Below are positions 27,788-38,282 of a stretch of DNA of 64,000 nt, one piece after another. The notes below the pieces were generated by a model. That model saw only the letters and a program-made list of their open reading frames with translations, searched no databases and had not been told where the DNA came from. Position 1 is the stretch's first letter, and the number at the start of each line of letters is the position of its first letter. The stretch comes from CAVWDI01 sp963793095 (GTDB lineage: Bacteria > Chloroflexota > Anaerolineae > Anaerolineales > UBA4823), in contig CAWBYY010000011.1 of assembly GCA_963793095.1 (NCBI GenBank), forward strand, positions 1,426,001 through 1,490,000. Direction: 5' to 3'. The position numbers were made by a program, and so were the translations under genes.

Positions 27788-29158
27788 TTAGATTTTCTGA
27801 TTTGAAGCGAAGGTCCAACCCACCGGGAAATCGATCACATCCGCAATTTTAACTTTCTTCCCGGTCTCGATGGATTGTCTGGCTGCGATTCCAATCAGGC
27901 TGGATTGTATGCCAGCACGGCTATCTGCTATTTTCCCAAGAGGATCATTTTGACCGGGAAGGAAAATCATATCCTTCAATTTCTTATCCGCCCCACCGTG
28001 TGTGCCGACCGAAGGATCTACGTGCCAGGTTTTTGTATCCTTAAAGCTATGTGTCAACCTGAAATCGGAACCATGTCCGGGATCCCAGGACTGGCTTTGA
28101 TATACCCTTACATCGAGCCTACCTTTCTGCCCGTTAAAGGCCAACCTTTGTCCTTCGTACGGCAGAAATGCATTCAGGGAATAGCTCAAGATCGCACCTG
28201 TATTGTATTTTACCTCCACTGTCATTGTATCATAGGTGTCAATATCATTGTCCCACACGCAGCCATCTCTCAAATACCCGTCTTCTTTTTCACAGGCAAC
28301 ATACATTTCGGTCATTAATTGGTCTTTCGAGATATCCCAGAAAAAATCACATTTATCGGTAAAGGAACAATTTCGGCAGTTTTTGCCACGGAAGGCATTG
28401 TTCCTGCCATAGAAAGAGACATCCCCAAAGGCACTTACTTCTACCGGTTCAGCATCCAGGAACCAGTTAATCTCGTCGAAATGGTGCGATGCCTTATGGC
28501 AGAGCAATGTTCCTGAGAACCTGGATTTGCCATGCCAGCGCCTGAAATAACTTGCTCCATGGTCAATGTCAAGGTATTCCATATAATCAGCTGAGATGAT
28601 CTTCCCCAGGCTCCCTGAACTGAGTACCTTTTTTATTTCCTCAGCATGGGCTGAATGCCTTGCATTGAATGTGGTGATTACTTTCCTGCCCGTCCTTTTT
28701 TCGGCGTCCAGCAGCTGCTGCGCCTGAGAGGCTTCCGAAACCAGGGGTTTTTCACAGATTACATCACAGCCAAGTTCCATGGCCCTTATCGCATACTCTG
28801 CATGGAAGCAGTCGGTGGTGGTTACGATTACAACATCTGGACTGGTTTCCTCTATCATGCGTTTGAAATCCCCGGCCAGGTATACAGGTGCACTGGTGCC
28901 AATGTATCGTTTTGCAAAATCAACTCTCTTTGGATTGATATCGCAGAGGGCTACCATCTCCAGTTGATCTGCATACTCGTCCACCAGGTCTTTCCCCCAG
29001 GTAGATGTACCTCTGCTCCCCGTGCCAACCAATGCAATTCTAAGCTTATTTCCCGATTCTTGAGTTGCATAGGATTTGTTTGAGATTAATCCCAGAGCCG
29101 AAATGCCAAGCGTCAGTTTCGCACCCTTATCAATAAATTCTCTTCTGTTTATTTCCAT
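27788..29158 (-). CDS. Tat-exported Gfo/Idh/MocA oxidoreductase with Cys cluster
   Basis: The N-terminus has a Tat-like signal (INRREFIDKGAKLTLGISAL). The Rossmann domain shows LRIALVGTGSRGTSTW, VALCDINPKRV, DVVIVTTTDCFHAEYAIRAM and the catalytic CDVICEKPLV block. The C-terminal domain has CHKASHHFDEINWFLDAEP. An insert carries CRNCSFTDKC (Cys261, 264, 270) with further Cys at 289 and 300, possibly a metal site. Similar CxxC inserts occur in some Gfo/Idh subgroups. It probably oxidises or reduces a sugar or oligosaccharide in the periplasm. Its start overlaps the end of the six-hairpin glycosidase gene by 10 bp, so the two are coupled. Confidence 0.85.
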   Translation of the reverse strand: MEINRREFIDKGAKLTLGISALGLISNKSYATQESGNKLRIALVGTGSRGTSTWGKDLVDEYADQLEMVALCDINPKRVDFAKRYIGTSAPVYLAGDFKRMIEETSPDVVIVTTTDCFHAEYAIRAMELGCDVICEKPLVSEASQAQQLLDAEKRTGRKVITTFNARHSAHAEEIKKVLSSGSLGKIISADYMEYLDIDHGASYFRRWHGKSRFSGTLLCHKASHHFDEINWFLDAEPVEVSAFGDVSFYGRNNAFRGKNCRNCSFTDKCDFFWDISKDQLMTEMYVACEKEDGYLRDGCVWDNDIDTYDTMTVEVKYNTGAILSYSLNAFLPYEGQRLAFNGQKGRLDVRVYQSQSWDPGHGSDFRLTHSFKDTKTWHVDPSVGTHGGADKKLKDMIFLPGQNDPLGKIADSRAGIQSSLIGIAARQSIETGKKVKIADVIDFPVGWTFASNQKI

Positions 29159-30468
29159 TTTCGTGAATATTGGTTAAGTCTATCATACAACCTTGTCATT
29201 GCCATCAAAGGATTGTGTCCCAAATAGTCCCGGCAAGGTTCATTTTTCTCAGTCTGAGGTTTTCTTTGAAGCTCCCTCTGGTCTCCTCCAAAAGGATGGT
29301 AGAATTCCCAGATTGTACCCGTCAGTTCAAATTGTTTTGCACTTTGGTCGAGTGCTTTTTCCAACAATATTTTTGCAGCATCCTCTCTCCCATAATTAAT
29401 ACAAGCCCTTGCTATCCAATAAGTCATACTGTTCCAGGCAGATCCTCTCCACAACCTTAACTCAAACCTGGGATCACGTATCCCAACAGTCGCAATGGGA
29501 TGAGGAGAATTAAAACAAGTCGTATCCAGAATATATTCATCAATCATTCGATTGGCCTGCTTTGGTGTGGCAGCACCCACAATCATTGGAAAACATGTTT
29601 CAAAAGCCAGTGTTCGAAACGATGTATCTTCAATGGCCCAGATGTCATAAAACAAACCATCTTCTTCATCATAGAGTTCATTTTGAATAAATGATGCAAG
29701 TTCCATCTTACGCTTTTTGAAATAACCATCATCCATATTGAGCATTTCAGACCATTTGCATGCCATTTTATATAGATTGTAGACGAGGCTGGTTGCATCT
29801 ATACACGCCCATTTGCCATAAGATGTTTCATCAAATCGTATCCCTTCATCTACACCGCTTTCCCATCTTTTGTATAATATATCGTTATAGAAAAAACCTT
29901 CCGTTTCAGCCTTGCGACTATTTTCAAACCAGGTAATTTGTCTAACAAGGGGGGTATAAAAATATCTCAAAACAGAGTCCTGTCCGGTCATTTCAATGTA
30001 ATCGTCAACGGCAAATACCCATACGGGTGGATGTCCTTCAATATTCCGGCTCCATATCGCACTGTCTTTCTCTTCCCTGGGCATCCAGAACGAACCCGGC
30101 AATAATCCATGAGGTTCTTGATTTTTAATGTTGTTTAATAACTGCCGTAAGGAATGTTCGGGATAAGAAGGCATAACATCAATTGCCTGATGAACGATAT
30201 CCCAATGACCAAATGCAGGTCCGTAAATATAACCGGGCCCTATTTCCTCCCATTCATAATCAAAAGGCCATTTGGGTGGATGAGTGCTTTTTTGGTGCAA
30301 GTCCGCCAGGTACGAAAGCATTGGCCGCCATTCAGGTTTTCCCATTGTTTTGGCTTCCTGTTTAATATCCTGCCAACCCTGAGGGCTCCCGGATGTGATA
30401 TCAACATCGGGTTGGGCACCCAAGGCCCTACTGACTAATAGAAGTACAAATATCAAAAGGGTTTTCAT
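29149..30468 (-). CDS. MGH1-like / GH63-type six-hairpin glycosidase
   Basis: The start at 30468 gives a normal signal peptide (MKTLLIFVLLLVSRALGAQ); an upstream ATG at 30513 would add 15 residues. The mature protein is an (alpha/alpha)6 glycosidase of the MGH1/GH63/GH37 type, with AFGHWDIVHQAIDVM, LLPGSFWMPREEKDSAIW, VFAVDDYIEMTG, RWESGVDEGIRFDE, FRLWRGSAWN-like LRLWRGSAWNSMTYWIA, and a C-terminal TIWEFYHPFGGDQ. The W-E-S-G-D/E and WRG-x-W-x-x-x-x-W blocks are shared with mannosylglycerate hydrolase and glucosidase I relatives. It would cleave an alpha-linked glycoside by inversion. It is coupled to the Gfo/Idh oxidoreductase downstream. Confidence 0.8.
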   Translation of the reverse strand: MKTLLIFVLLLVSRALGAQPDVDITSGSPQGWQDIKQEAKTMGKPEWRPMLSYLADLHQKSTHPPKWPFDYEWEEIGPGYIYGPAFGHWDIVHQAIDVMPSYPEHSLRQLLNNIKNQEPHGLLPGSFWMPREEKDSAIWSRNIEGHPPVWVFAVDDYIEMTGQDSVLRYFYTPLVRQITWFENSRKAETEGFFYNDILYKRWESGVDEGIRFDETSYGKWACIDATSLVYNLYKMACKWSEMLNMDDGYFKKRKMELASFIQNELYDEEDGLFYDIWAIEDTSFRTLAFETCFPMIVGAATPKQANRMIDEYILDTTCFNSPHPIATVGIRDPRFELRLWRGSAWNSMTYWIARACINYGREDAAKILLEKALDQSAKQFELTGTIWEFYHPFGGDQRELQRKPQTEKNEPCRDYLGHNPLMAMTRLYDRLNQYSRKWK

Positions 30469-30657
30469 GGTTGGTAACAGCATAATTTTAGCACAGGGGA
30501 TTAAATATAGCAATATCCAGGTAGATTATTGGCAGAAATCATCATCAATACACCAGCGAACCAGGTTGAGTTACCATCGACTAACTGATAATATAAATAG
30601 CTTCTAAATAAGCCAGGCCACTGAACCGGGAATTTATTTAACTTTGGAAAAAGCCAC

Positions 30658-32455
30658 ATGAAAAAAGTAAAAGTAATCTTTATCACCTTTCTGATCTTGA
30701 ACGGATTCCTTACGGAGAGCGAGTCACAGATTTTTATTGGAAACACCGAGGTCGATACAAATACGATTGCCTCAAATCTTGATACTCCCTGGGAGATTAT
30801 ATGGGGACCGGATGATATGATCTGGATAACTGAAAGGAAAGGGCTGGTGAGCCGGATAGATCCGGAGTCGGGCCACAAAGAAGTCCTCCTGGATATCATT
30901 GAGATAGTAGACGAGGGCATTGAGAACGGACTGCTTGGAATGGCATTGCACCCGAATTTCGAGCATCCCGACTCCCAGTTCGTATACCTTGTTTATACCA
31001 TTTATACTCAGGCCAGGTCGGAAAGGCTGGTCAGATACACCTTCGATACGGACACCCTGATCGATGAAGTGATTTTGCTTGATGGAATCCATTCTATTTT
31101 GTACCATGCCGGCTCAAGGCTGCAGATATTACCAGACAGGACCATTCTGATGACCACCGGGGATGCCGGAAGCTCTGGTGTCTCACAAGATACCAGTGCA
31201 TTGGCAGGAAAGATCTTAAGGATAAATCCTGACGGTTCGGTACCGGATGACAATCCCATTCCCGGCAATTATCTCTGGTCACTCGGTCACAGAAATGCCC
31301 AGGGACTGGTACTGGCCTCGAATGGGATCTTATACAGCTCTGAGCATGGACCTGCTAATGATGATGAGATCAATATCATTGAAAAAGGCAGAAATTACGG
31401 CTGGCCGGATGTGCAGGGATTTTGTGACCTGGAATATGAGCAGACATATTGCACCGCCCATAATATCAAAGAACCCATCTACGCATGGACACCGACGCTG
31501 GCCGTATGCGGACTCGACTATTATGATCATGATGCCATTCCGGAATGGAAGAATTCCCTGCTGCTTGCCACCCTAAAAGCACGCCGAATTGTGGCAATGA
31601 AATTAAGTCAGGATGGAAGATCTGTTTTACAGGAAGAACAATTCTTTAAAGAATGGTGGGGAAGGCTGCGGGATATATGTATTTCTCCTGATGGCAGGGT
31701 TTTCATAGGGGTCTCTAACGGTGATGGAAGGGGAACTGAGCCGGGAGATGACAGGATAATCGAGATAGCTGCATTGAATGTTCAGGAATACTGCAGTTCG
31801 GAACAGTTTGCTACCATCTGTCCGGGCGAAACCTACAACTTTTATGGACTCGAGATCAACCTTCCCGGGACTTATATTGATACAATTTTCAGTGAAAGCG
31901 GATGTGATACTATAATTTCCTTGCAGTTGGATGCTTCAGAGGGATATGATTTCGAAGCGGACAGTATTGTTGTTGAGGAATCTGTAATGATGACATTGAA
32001 TGATACCTTGACCTTGACTGCACTTGAAGGTTTCATTTCTTATAAATGGAATAATGATCTGCCGTCACCAAACAATACAATCACCATTATTGCTAACGAA
32101 CTGGGTGAAGGCAACTATTTGTATACAGTAGATGTTGAGGATGCAGACGGATGCATCTTTGCTCGATACAGTAATATTAATTATTACATCCGCTGTTGGC
32201 ATCAATAAATTTTCAGGTTTGGAATTTTCAGCCTACCCCAACCCGGTTACGGGGGATGAATTGAACATAGATTATACCATTGCTGCTGAAGCGGTACTGA
32301 TTATTTACAACGAGGTTGGAATGGAAGTATCCAGGAAAATTCTTTCCCCGAGAAACAGCACTGTAATAGTTTCTCTCCCGGAGCAGGGTGGACTTTACTA
32401 TCTTATCATCAACAGCAGTGAGGGGACCGGGTATTTGAAAGTGTTGAAACTGTGA
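30658..32455 (+). CDS. PQQ-type sugar dehydrogenase with T9SS sorting domain, one frameshift
   Basis: After a short signal, residues about 35-375 form the six-bladed propeller of glucose/sorbosone dehydrogenases: NLDTPWEIIWGPDDMIWITE, GLLGMALHPNF, LMTTGDAGSSG, SLGHRNAQGLVL, EHGPANDDEINIIEKGRNYG and GWPDVQGFC. A Cys-containing adhesion-like repeat follows (ICPGETYNFYG). The C-terminus ends in a type A sorting domain (SAYPNPVTGDELNIDY to GYLKVLKL), so it is secreted by type IX. The frame breaks at about 32179, and dropping one A joins ARYSNI to ITSAVGINKF. The enzyme would oxidise sugars outside the cell with PQQ and calcium. The true substrate is unknown. Confidence 0.85.
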
Positions 32456-32489
32456 CCAGTTGAATGTATACGCCTTCTAAAATCCTAAT

Positions 32490-35400
32490 ATGACTAAGTC
32501 AATATTATTAATTCCGATATTCTTTCTTATGTCCATGAGTCACGATCGTGAGCCCATGAAAGCCAGGTTCTCAAATTCTGCTTCTTATCGCTGGCTTAAT
32601 AAAGAAGTACTGGATCGCTATATGCTTGATGACATGGAAAGCATGGATAGCTGGGTTGCCTTCACGAAGGGTGCTCAGCAAGTTGTGGATGCCAGGGTGG
32701 ATTCCAGAGCGTCTGAAGCAAGCCAAAAGATTGCCAGGATGACACTCTCGGGTGAAAGATTTCATAGCGGCAACCATTCACTCCGGATGAGTATTCCCAC
32801 CAAACTTGACATTCCAGGCCCAAAAAGTGGAAGAGGCTGGGGTACAGCTGGTGTACGGAGGCAATTCAACGGAGAGGACTGGAGTAAATCGAATCGCATC
32901 TCCATATGGATTTTTCCGGATTGTCCAGGATTTTATATAAACTGGCTGGAACTCCGGATCTACAACGATGGTGTGAATAAATTACCGGCCTTGTTCGGAC
33001 AGGAAGGTGAAACATCTCTTCTTTTGCGCAATAATGAATGGAATCATGTGGTATGGGAGATTGGCAATGTGGATCGAGACAAAGTGACGAGCCTGGAAAT
33101 CTCCTATTACCTGAGCGGTAACGAACCAGAGGCATCAGACACGGCCAACTACTATTTGGATCACCTGGAATTGCAAAGGGTTGATCCGGATCACATCGAA
33201 GGATGGGATGTCTGGCCCGGGAGGATTTCATATAGTCATACGGGTTATCAGTCCGGCGCCATAAAAACAGCCATTGCAAACGGATTGGATGCCTCGAATT
33301 CAGGGTGATTCATGAACAAACCGGTGAAACCGTGCTGTCTAAACCGTTGAAGACAGTGAATACACATCTGGGTACTTACCAGGTAATGGACTTTTCAGAG
33401 ATCCGGAATGCCGGCACCTACATCATTGATGCCGGGGGAATACGAAGTCATCCGTTTGTAGTAGATCCAAATGTATGGCGAAACACCATTCTGAAAGCGT
33501 TGAATTTCTTTTATGTGGAACGATGCGGCACTGCCATTCCCGGAGTTCACGGAGCCTGCCATAGAGACTGGACTTGTGTACACGGTGATAAAAAAATAGT
33601 CATCAATGGAGGCTGGCATGATGCCGGTGACCTCACTCAGGGACTTGGAAATACAGCCGAAGCGGTCTATGCGATGTTCAGCCTTGCTGAGTACCTGCAT
33701 GACAGGAATGATGATCCTGATCTGTACAATCGCGTCATGGAAGAAGCCCGGTGGGGACTTGACTGGATCCTGAAAACAAGTTTCAGGGATGGTTACCGGA
33801 ATGGCGGATCAATCAGCAGCCGAAGGACCAACGGCATCATCGGCGACAATGATGACCTGACCTCAACAGCCAGAAACAGTCCAATGGATCATTTTGTAGC
33901 ATCTGCAGCTGAGGCTATTGCATACAGGCTTTTGAAACAGACTGATCCAAGGTTGGCAGCATTATCCCTTGAAGATGGCAGAGGAAGACTGGCAATTTGC
34001 TGTTGAAGGAATGGCAAAAACAAAACAGGTTCCTGATGAAAATGTATTTCGGGGGACATTTGATTCGGATAATGTAGAACATGAGGTGCCTTCTCTCGGG
34101 ATTATTGCTGCTGTTGACTTATGGAAAGCAACGGGCAAGCGTCAATATATTGACCATGCATCGGAATGGGCAAAGGTCATCGTAAATTCACAACAACGAA
34201 CCATGCCGGACTGGGAAGTTCCCATTATGGGATTCTTTTACACCAGCCAGCAGAAAGAACATATTTTGCATTATTGCCATCATGGACGGGAGCATTCGCC
34301 GATCATGGCACTTACCCAACTATGTGAAGCGCTACCGGATCATCCCGATTGGATGAAATGGTATTCCACGGTGACCTTGCATTCCCAGTATCTGAAAAAT
34401 ATTGCCAGATACACCGAGCCTTATGGTGTTATTCCCGCTTCTATTTACTCAGACCAGGAATACCTGCTTGCACCTGAAAGCCGACGGGAATCTTACCGAG
34501 AGCAGGTTCTGAATGGCATACCATTAGGGGAAGGTCATTATCTGAAATTGTTTCCGGTATGGATGGATTATCGTGGTCATTTTGGGACGATCCTTCCACA
34601 GGCAAAGGCACTTGCGAGTGCCGGAAATCTTCGAGGGGACCTGGCATCTGCACAACTTGCCCAACATCAGTTGGAATGGGTGATAGGCCGCAATCCGTTT
34701 TCTCAAAGCTACATGTGGGGTGAGGGGTATGATTTTCCTCCCTTATACACACCTTTATCGGGTGATATGGTAGGTGGACTTCCAGTGGGTATTCAGACAC
34801 GTGGATCTGAGGATGTCCCTTACTGGCCGGTGCAGAACAGTTGGACATACAAGGAAATCTGGTCCTTTCCGGTAATTGGATGGATCTCTCTTATGCGGAA
34901 TGTCTCAGGTCCTGCGATGGTGGAAGGTTTTGCTGAAACCAAGATCGAATTCAAAGAAACCAGCTCTGAACAGGCGATAATGGTAATGCCAGGCCCATCA
35001 GATGGTAAATTTAAAGTAATGCTTCCGCAGGGCAATTACCTTGTTAAGTGCGGTGAGACCTGGACATCATCAGATATTCCTGCCTGCCAGTAATTATCAA
35101 CTGGATCTCCGTCCCGGAAAAACCATGGATTTTGAGATATCTCAGACTACATCAGAAAATGGAGAAGTATCAGTATTACTGATTGCATATGGCAGTGGCA
35201 GACACAAATTCACCATTAGAACAGATAATATTTCTATTGACCATCCAGAGCAGGAGTTGGACCTCAAACCTGGGATTGCAGTCACATTGAAATGGAAGGG
35301 ACATATATCATCAAAAGAAACCCCATGGATTGCCGTTATAGTGCCCGATGACGACCTTTCACTGCGCAAGGAAATAATGGGATCGGTCTGGGAGGAATAA
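32490..35400 (+). CDS. GH9 glycoside hydrolase, three frameshifts
   Basis: Four pieces form one protein of about 970 residues. Residues about 40-230 are a carbohydrate-binding-like sandwich (DDMESMDSWVAFTKG, YYLDHLELQRVDPDH). An Ig-like CelD_N domain follows (GTYQVMDFSEIRNAGTYIID), then the GH9 toroid with the catalytic-base block INGGWHDAGDLTQGLG, the GACHRDWTC insert, DNDDLTSTARNSPMDHFVA, VIGRNPFSQSYMWGEGYD and NSWTYKEIWSFPVIGWISL, where the Glu takes the acid position. The last 120 residues are a beta-sandwich. Breaks are at about 33294 (one base missing), 33966-33968 and 35079 (one surplus C each). GH9 members include endoglucanases and exo-glucosidases; specificity here is open. Confidence 0.85.
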
Positions 35401-35465
35401 AATTCTATCCAGGCTGGTGAGGAGCTCAGAGGTGAAACAATCTGTCAATTATTTTCTGTCTAACA

Positions 35466-35795
35466 TCAGTCGCAAAGGGTACTTACATCAGCTTCCGCCT
35501 CATCTATTGATTTTTTCCAATCAGTACGGCTTTGTCCGGTTAAGGTTGCACAATTGCCATAGGGCTTTAATGCATTGATATAATCCTGGTAAGCAGCTTT
35601 ATACGCACTACAGTTTGCTGCACTTGGATCCAACGCATAGGCTGTTCCAGCAGTGGTTATGGCAGTAAATTCTGCTTGCAATTCTGTCGCCCATGCAGCT
35701 GAACAGGGCGCAACTCCGTCACCATCCTTGCTGCAGCTTGAAACGAGTACATTGGAACAAAGGATGAAGGTCAGGAAGATAAACACATTCTTCAT
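35466..35795 (-). CDS. Small Cys-rich lipoprotein
   Basis: This 109-residue lipoprotein has a signal of 20 residues and its lipobox Cys at 21 (VLVSSCSKDGDG). The mature part is mostly helical and carries four more cysteines (APCSAAW, AANCSAYK, YGNCATL, STLCD) that could form two disulfides in the periplasm. Short helical lipoproteins of this type recur in Bacteroidota genomes with no known role. It lies alone between the GH9 and GH29 genes. No promoter or hairpin is clear around it. Confidence 0.7.
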   Translation of the reverse strand: MKNVFIFLTFILCSNVLVSSCSKDGDGVAPCSAAWATELQAEFTAITTAGTAYALDPSAANCSAYKAAYQDYINALKPYGNCATLTGQSRTDWKKSIDEAEADVSTLCD

Positions 35796-36051
35796 AGTTT
35801 ATAAGGATTGATTAGAATGAATAATGAATCAAATCTATCGACATTTAACCTCCTATACCTGAAAACACTGTATAAATTACTTCTAAATATCTCTTAACAG
35901 GATATTGGCATATTTATGTATGTTTTAGGCCTGAATTGAGCAGGTTGTATTATGAGATTCTAAGTAAATGGCAGGTGCAAAGTGACCTTTTCCTGTAAAT
36001 CACACTGCCTGAAGCGTGATAAATATACAAAGTGAGTGTAACGGGACCCGA

Positions 36052-37422
36052 TCAGTCTTTCAAAAATATCTCGATGACTGGTATCTCAACATCTGGCTTG
36101 TTAACGGGAAGGCTGAGATTGATGTCATTCTCTGACATCTGCTCACGTACCCAGTGTCCCCGGGGTTCGGTGATCCGGATCTCAGAGGCATCGTGCAGAA
36201 ACTGTGCATATTTCACCTTATCCCCGTATCCTTTCAATGAAAAGTTTTGCAGTGGGTAGTCCAGTAAATGAATATAGAGCCTGTTGGTTTCAGGATTGTA
36301 AGTCAATAAGGTATTATCCGGCACCTGGAAATCATCCGGTGCCTGCGTACAATTATAAATCGACCGGTTGTTGTACTTCATCCACTCTCCCATCTTCTCC
36401 AGGGCATTGTCTGCACGGTGGTCGAAGGTTCCCCGTGCAGTGGGACCGACATTTAACAGGAGGTTTCCTCCCTTGCTGACCGTCTCGATGAGCAGGACCA
36501 GTAATTGCTTGTTGTCTTTCCAGGTATGCTCGTCACGATAATAACCCCAGGACCCCGAAAATGTCTGACAGGTTTCCCAGGCCACCCTTTTGCCGTCCAC
36601 TTCTGGCCATTTGCTTACCTTGAATTGTTCCGGCGTTTTGATATCCCATCCGCCTGGAACATCCAGCAGGTCAGCCCGGTCATTCAGTATGATTTCGGGC
36701 TGCAGTTCCCTGACCATTTTCACCAGTTCCATCGAACCCCAGTCATTGCGGTCTTTACCGAATTCACCGGGAAATGAATAATCCAGCCAGAGGATATCCA
36801 ATTTGCCGTAACTGGTAAGGATCTCCCGAACCTGGTTCTTAAGGTACTCACGGTACACGGCCATATCCCTCCCCTTATTCAGTTTATCATATTCCTCCTG
36901 TGTTTCGACACGCTGGGGATGTACCCTGTCGATGGTATATTCCGGATGGTGCCAGTCGATCAGCGAATAATAAAATCCAATGCCCAGTCCCTCTGCACGG
37001 AATGCCTCCACCCACGCCTTAATGATATCCTTACCATATGGCGTATTGGTAACCTTATAGTCCGTATACTTAGAGTCAAACATGCAAAAACCTTCATGGT
37101 GCTTGGATGTGATAACCGCATACTTCATTCCGGCAGCTTTTGCTTTTTTTGCCCATTCGGTGGGATTAAACAGATCTGGATTAAATACATCAAAATACTT
37201 CTGGTAGTCATCATCGCTGATCCTTTCCCTGTTCTTTACCCATTCATGCCGGGCAGCCTGTGCATAGAGTCCCCAGTGAATGAACATACCAAACCTGGCA
37301 TCTGTATACCAGGACATTCTTTCTTTTTGTTGTTCCGGGGTTTCATCCCATATTTTTTCCTGTCCGTAAGAAGAATTGACTGCCATGAGGGCCATCAACA
37401 AAAGCATCATCCTTGTTTTCAT
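36052..37422 (-). CDS. GH29 alpha-L-fucosidase
   Basis: The 456-residue product has a signal peptide to about residue 20. The GH29 barrel shows RFGMFIHWGLYAQAARHEW, MKYAVITSKHHEGFCMFDSK, LGIGFYYSLIDWHHPEY, and DILWLDYSFPG with the predicted nucleophile Asp214. WETCQTFSGSWGY and GGNLLLNVGPTARGTFD are further family blocks. A small C-terminal sandwich follows. It removes alpha-L-fucose from glycans with retention, in the periplasm or at the surface. It is a stand-alone unit, divergent from the SGNH hydrolase gene 95 bp away. The acid/base residue is not obvious by eye, as is usual in this family. Confidence 0.9.
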   Translation of the reverse strand: MKTRMMLLLMALMAVNSSYGQEKIWDETPEQQKERMSWYTDARFGMFIHWGLYAQAARHEWVKNRERISDDDYQKYFDVFNPDLFNPTEWAKKAKAAGMKYAVITSKHHEGFCMFDSKYTDYKVTNTPYGKDIIKAWVEAFRAEGLGIGFYYSLIDWHHPEYTIDRVHPQRVETQEEYDKLNKGRDMAVYREYLKNQVREILTSYGKLDILWLDYSFPGEFGKDRNDWGSMELVKMVRELQPEIILNDRADLLDVPGGWDIKTPEQFKVSKWPEVDGKRVAWETCQTFSGSWGYYRDEHTWKDNKQLLVLLIETVSKGGNLLLNVGPTARGTFDHRADNALEKMGEWMKYNNRSIYNCTQAPDDFQVPDNTLLTYNPETNRLYIHLLDYPLQNFSLKGYGDKVKYAQFLHDASEIRITEPRGHWVREQMSENDINLSLPVNKPDVEIPVIEIFLKD

Positions 37423-37517
37423 AATTATTTGTTGTTAAGTTTCAGGTTCAGAATTGACACGAAACCGAAAATACTCAATTATTATTAATTTGAAGACTAA
37501 AATTACAGAATCTCGAC

Positions 37518-38264
37518 ATGAATAAAATCATACTTTCAATTTTAGCATCGATCCTTTTTTCTGGATGTGTATCTCGAGAGAATCCCACCCCTTCCAATAC
37601 GACTGAAAATCCTGCAGCCATGGCGGTTAAAGGGGAAGGAGAATGGTGGCTGGAACGGCACCAGACCATCTTAAGCAGGCTGACAAAGGATCCTGAATTA
37701 ATACTCATCGGCAATTCCATCTTCCACTCACTGGATAATGAAAACCGCCAGGAAGTCTGGGAAAAATACCTTGACCAATACCGGACTGTCAATATGGGTA
37801 TCTCAGGTGACCGGACCGAGAATGTAATATGGAGGCTTCAGAACGGCTCCCTTGAAAACATCCATCCGAAAGTGGCTGTCATTTTAATTGGCACGAATAA
37901 TACGGATGGCAATCACTATCTTAACATCAGCACCCCTGAGGAACTGGCAGGGGGAATATGGAAGATCTGTGAGATCGTTGAATCAAAACTTCCTGATACG
38001 AAGATCTTGATTATGGGTATCTTACCATATGGTTATAAGCCCAACCACCGGGACAATATCAATAAAGCCACTAATAGCCTTATTTCAAAGTTCCCTGAAA
38101 AGAACCCAAACATCCACTACACTGATATTGGCCATATTTACCTGGATGCTGAAGGCAAGGTGAGAAAAGAACTAATGCCGGATTACCTTCATCCAAATCC
38201 TGAAGGCCACCTGCTCATGTTTGAAGCGCTGGAGGATGAAATTGAAAGCTTGATGGATGAGTAG
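37518..38264 (+). CDS. SGNH/GDSL hydrolase lipoprotein
   Basis: This 248-residue lipoprotein has its Cys at 17 (LFSGCVSR). The SGNH blocks are all present: block I LILIGNSIFHSL with Ser67 (GNS rather than GDS), block II NMGISGDRTENVIWRL, block III ILIGTNNTDGN, and block V DYLHPNPEGHLLMFEAL with the Asp-His pair. The pattern matches PAF-acetylhydrolase-like esterases, which in sugar loci often act as deacetylases of glycans. It may remove acetyl groups before glycosidases act. It is divergent from the GH29 gene, so the pair may be regulated together. Confidence 0.85.
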   Translation: MNKIILSILASILFSGCVSRENPTPSNTTENPAAMAVKGEGEWWLERHQTILSRLTKDPELILIGNSIFHSLDNENRQEVWEKYLDQYRTVNMGISGDRTENVIWRLQNGSLENIHPKVAVILIGTNNTDGNHYLNISTPEELAGGIWKICEIVESKLPDTKILIMGILPYGYKPNHRDNINKATNSLISKFPEKNPNIHYTDIGHIYLDAEGKVRKELMPDYLHPNPEGHLLMFEALEDEIESLMDE

Positions 38265-38282
38265 CGTGTTTTCGACACAATC

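Noticed and set aside
30639..30646. TAACTTTG match to the Bacteroidota -7 element
   Set aside because: Only 11 bp lie between it and the start codon at 30658, and there is no -33 TTG at a suitable distance.
38265..38281. Small stem GTGT/ACAC after the SGNH gene
   Set aside because: A four-base stem without a T tract is not a credible terminator.
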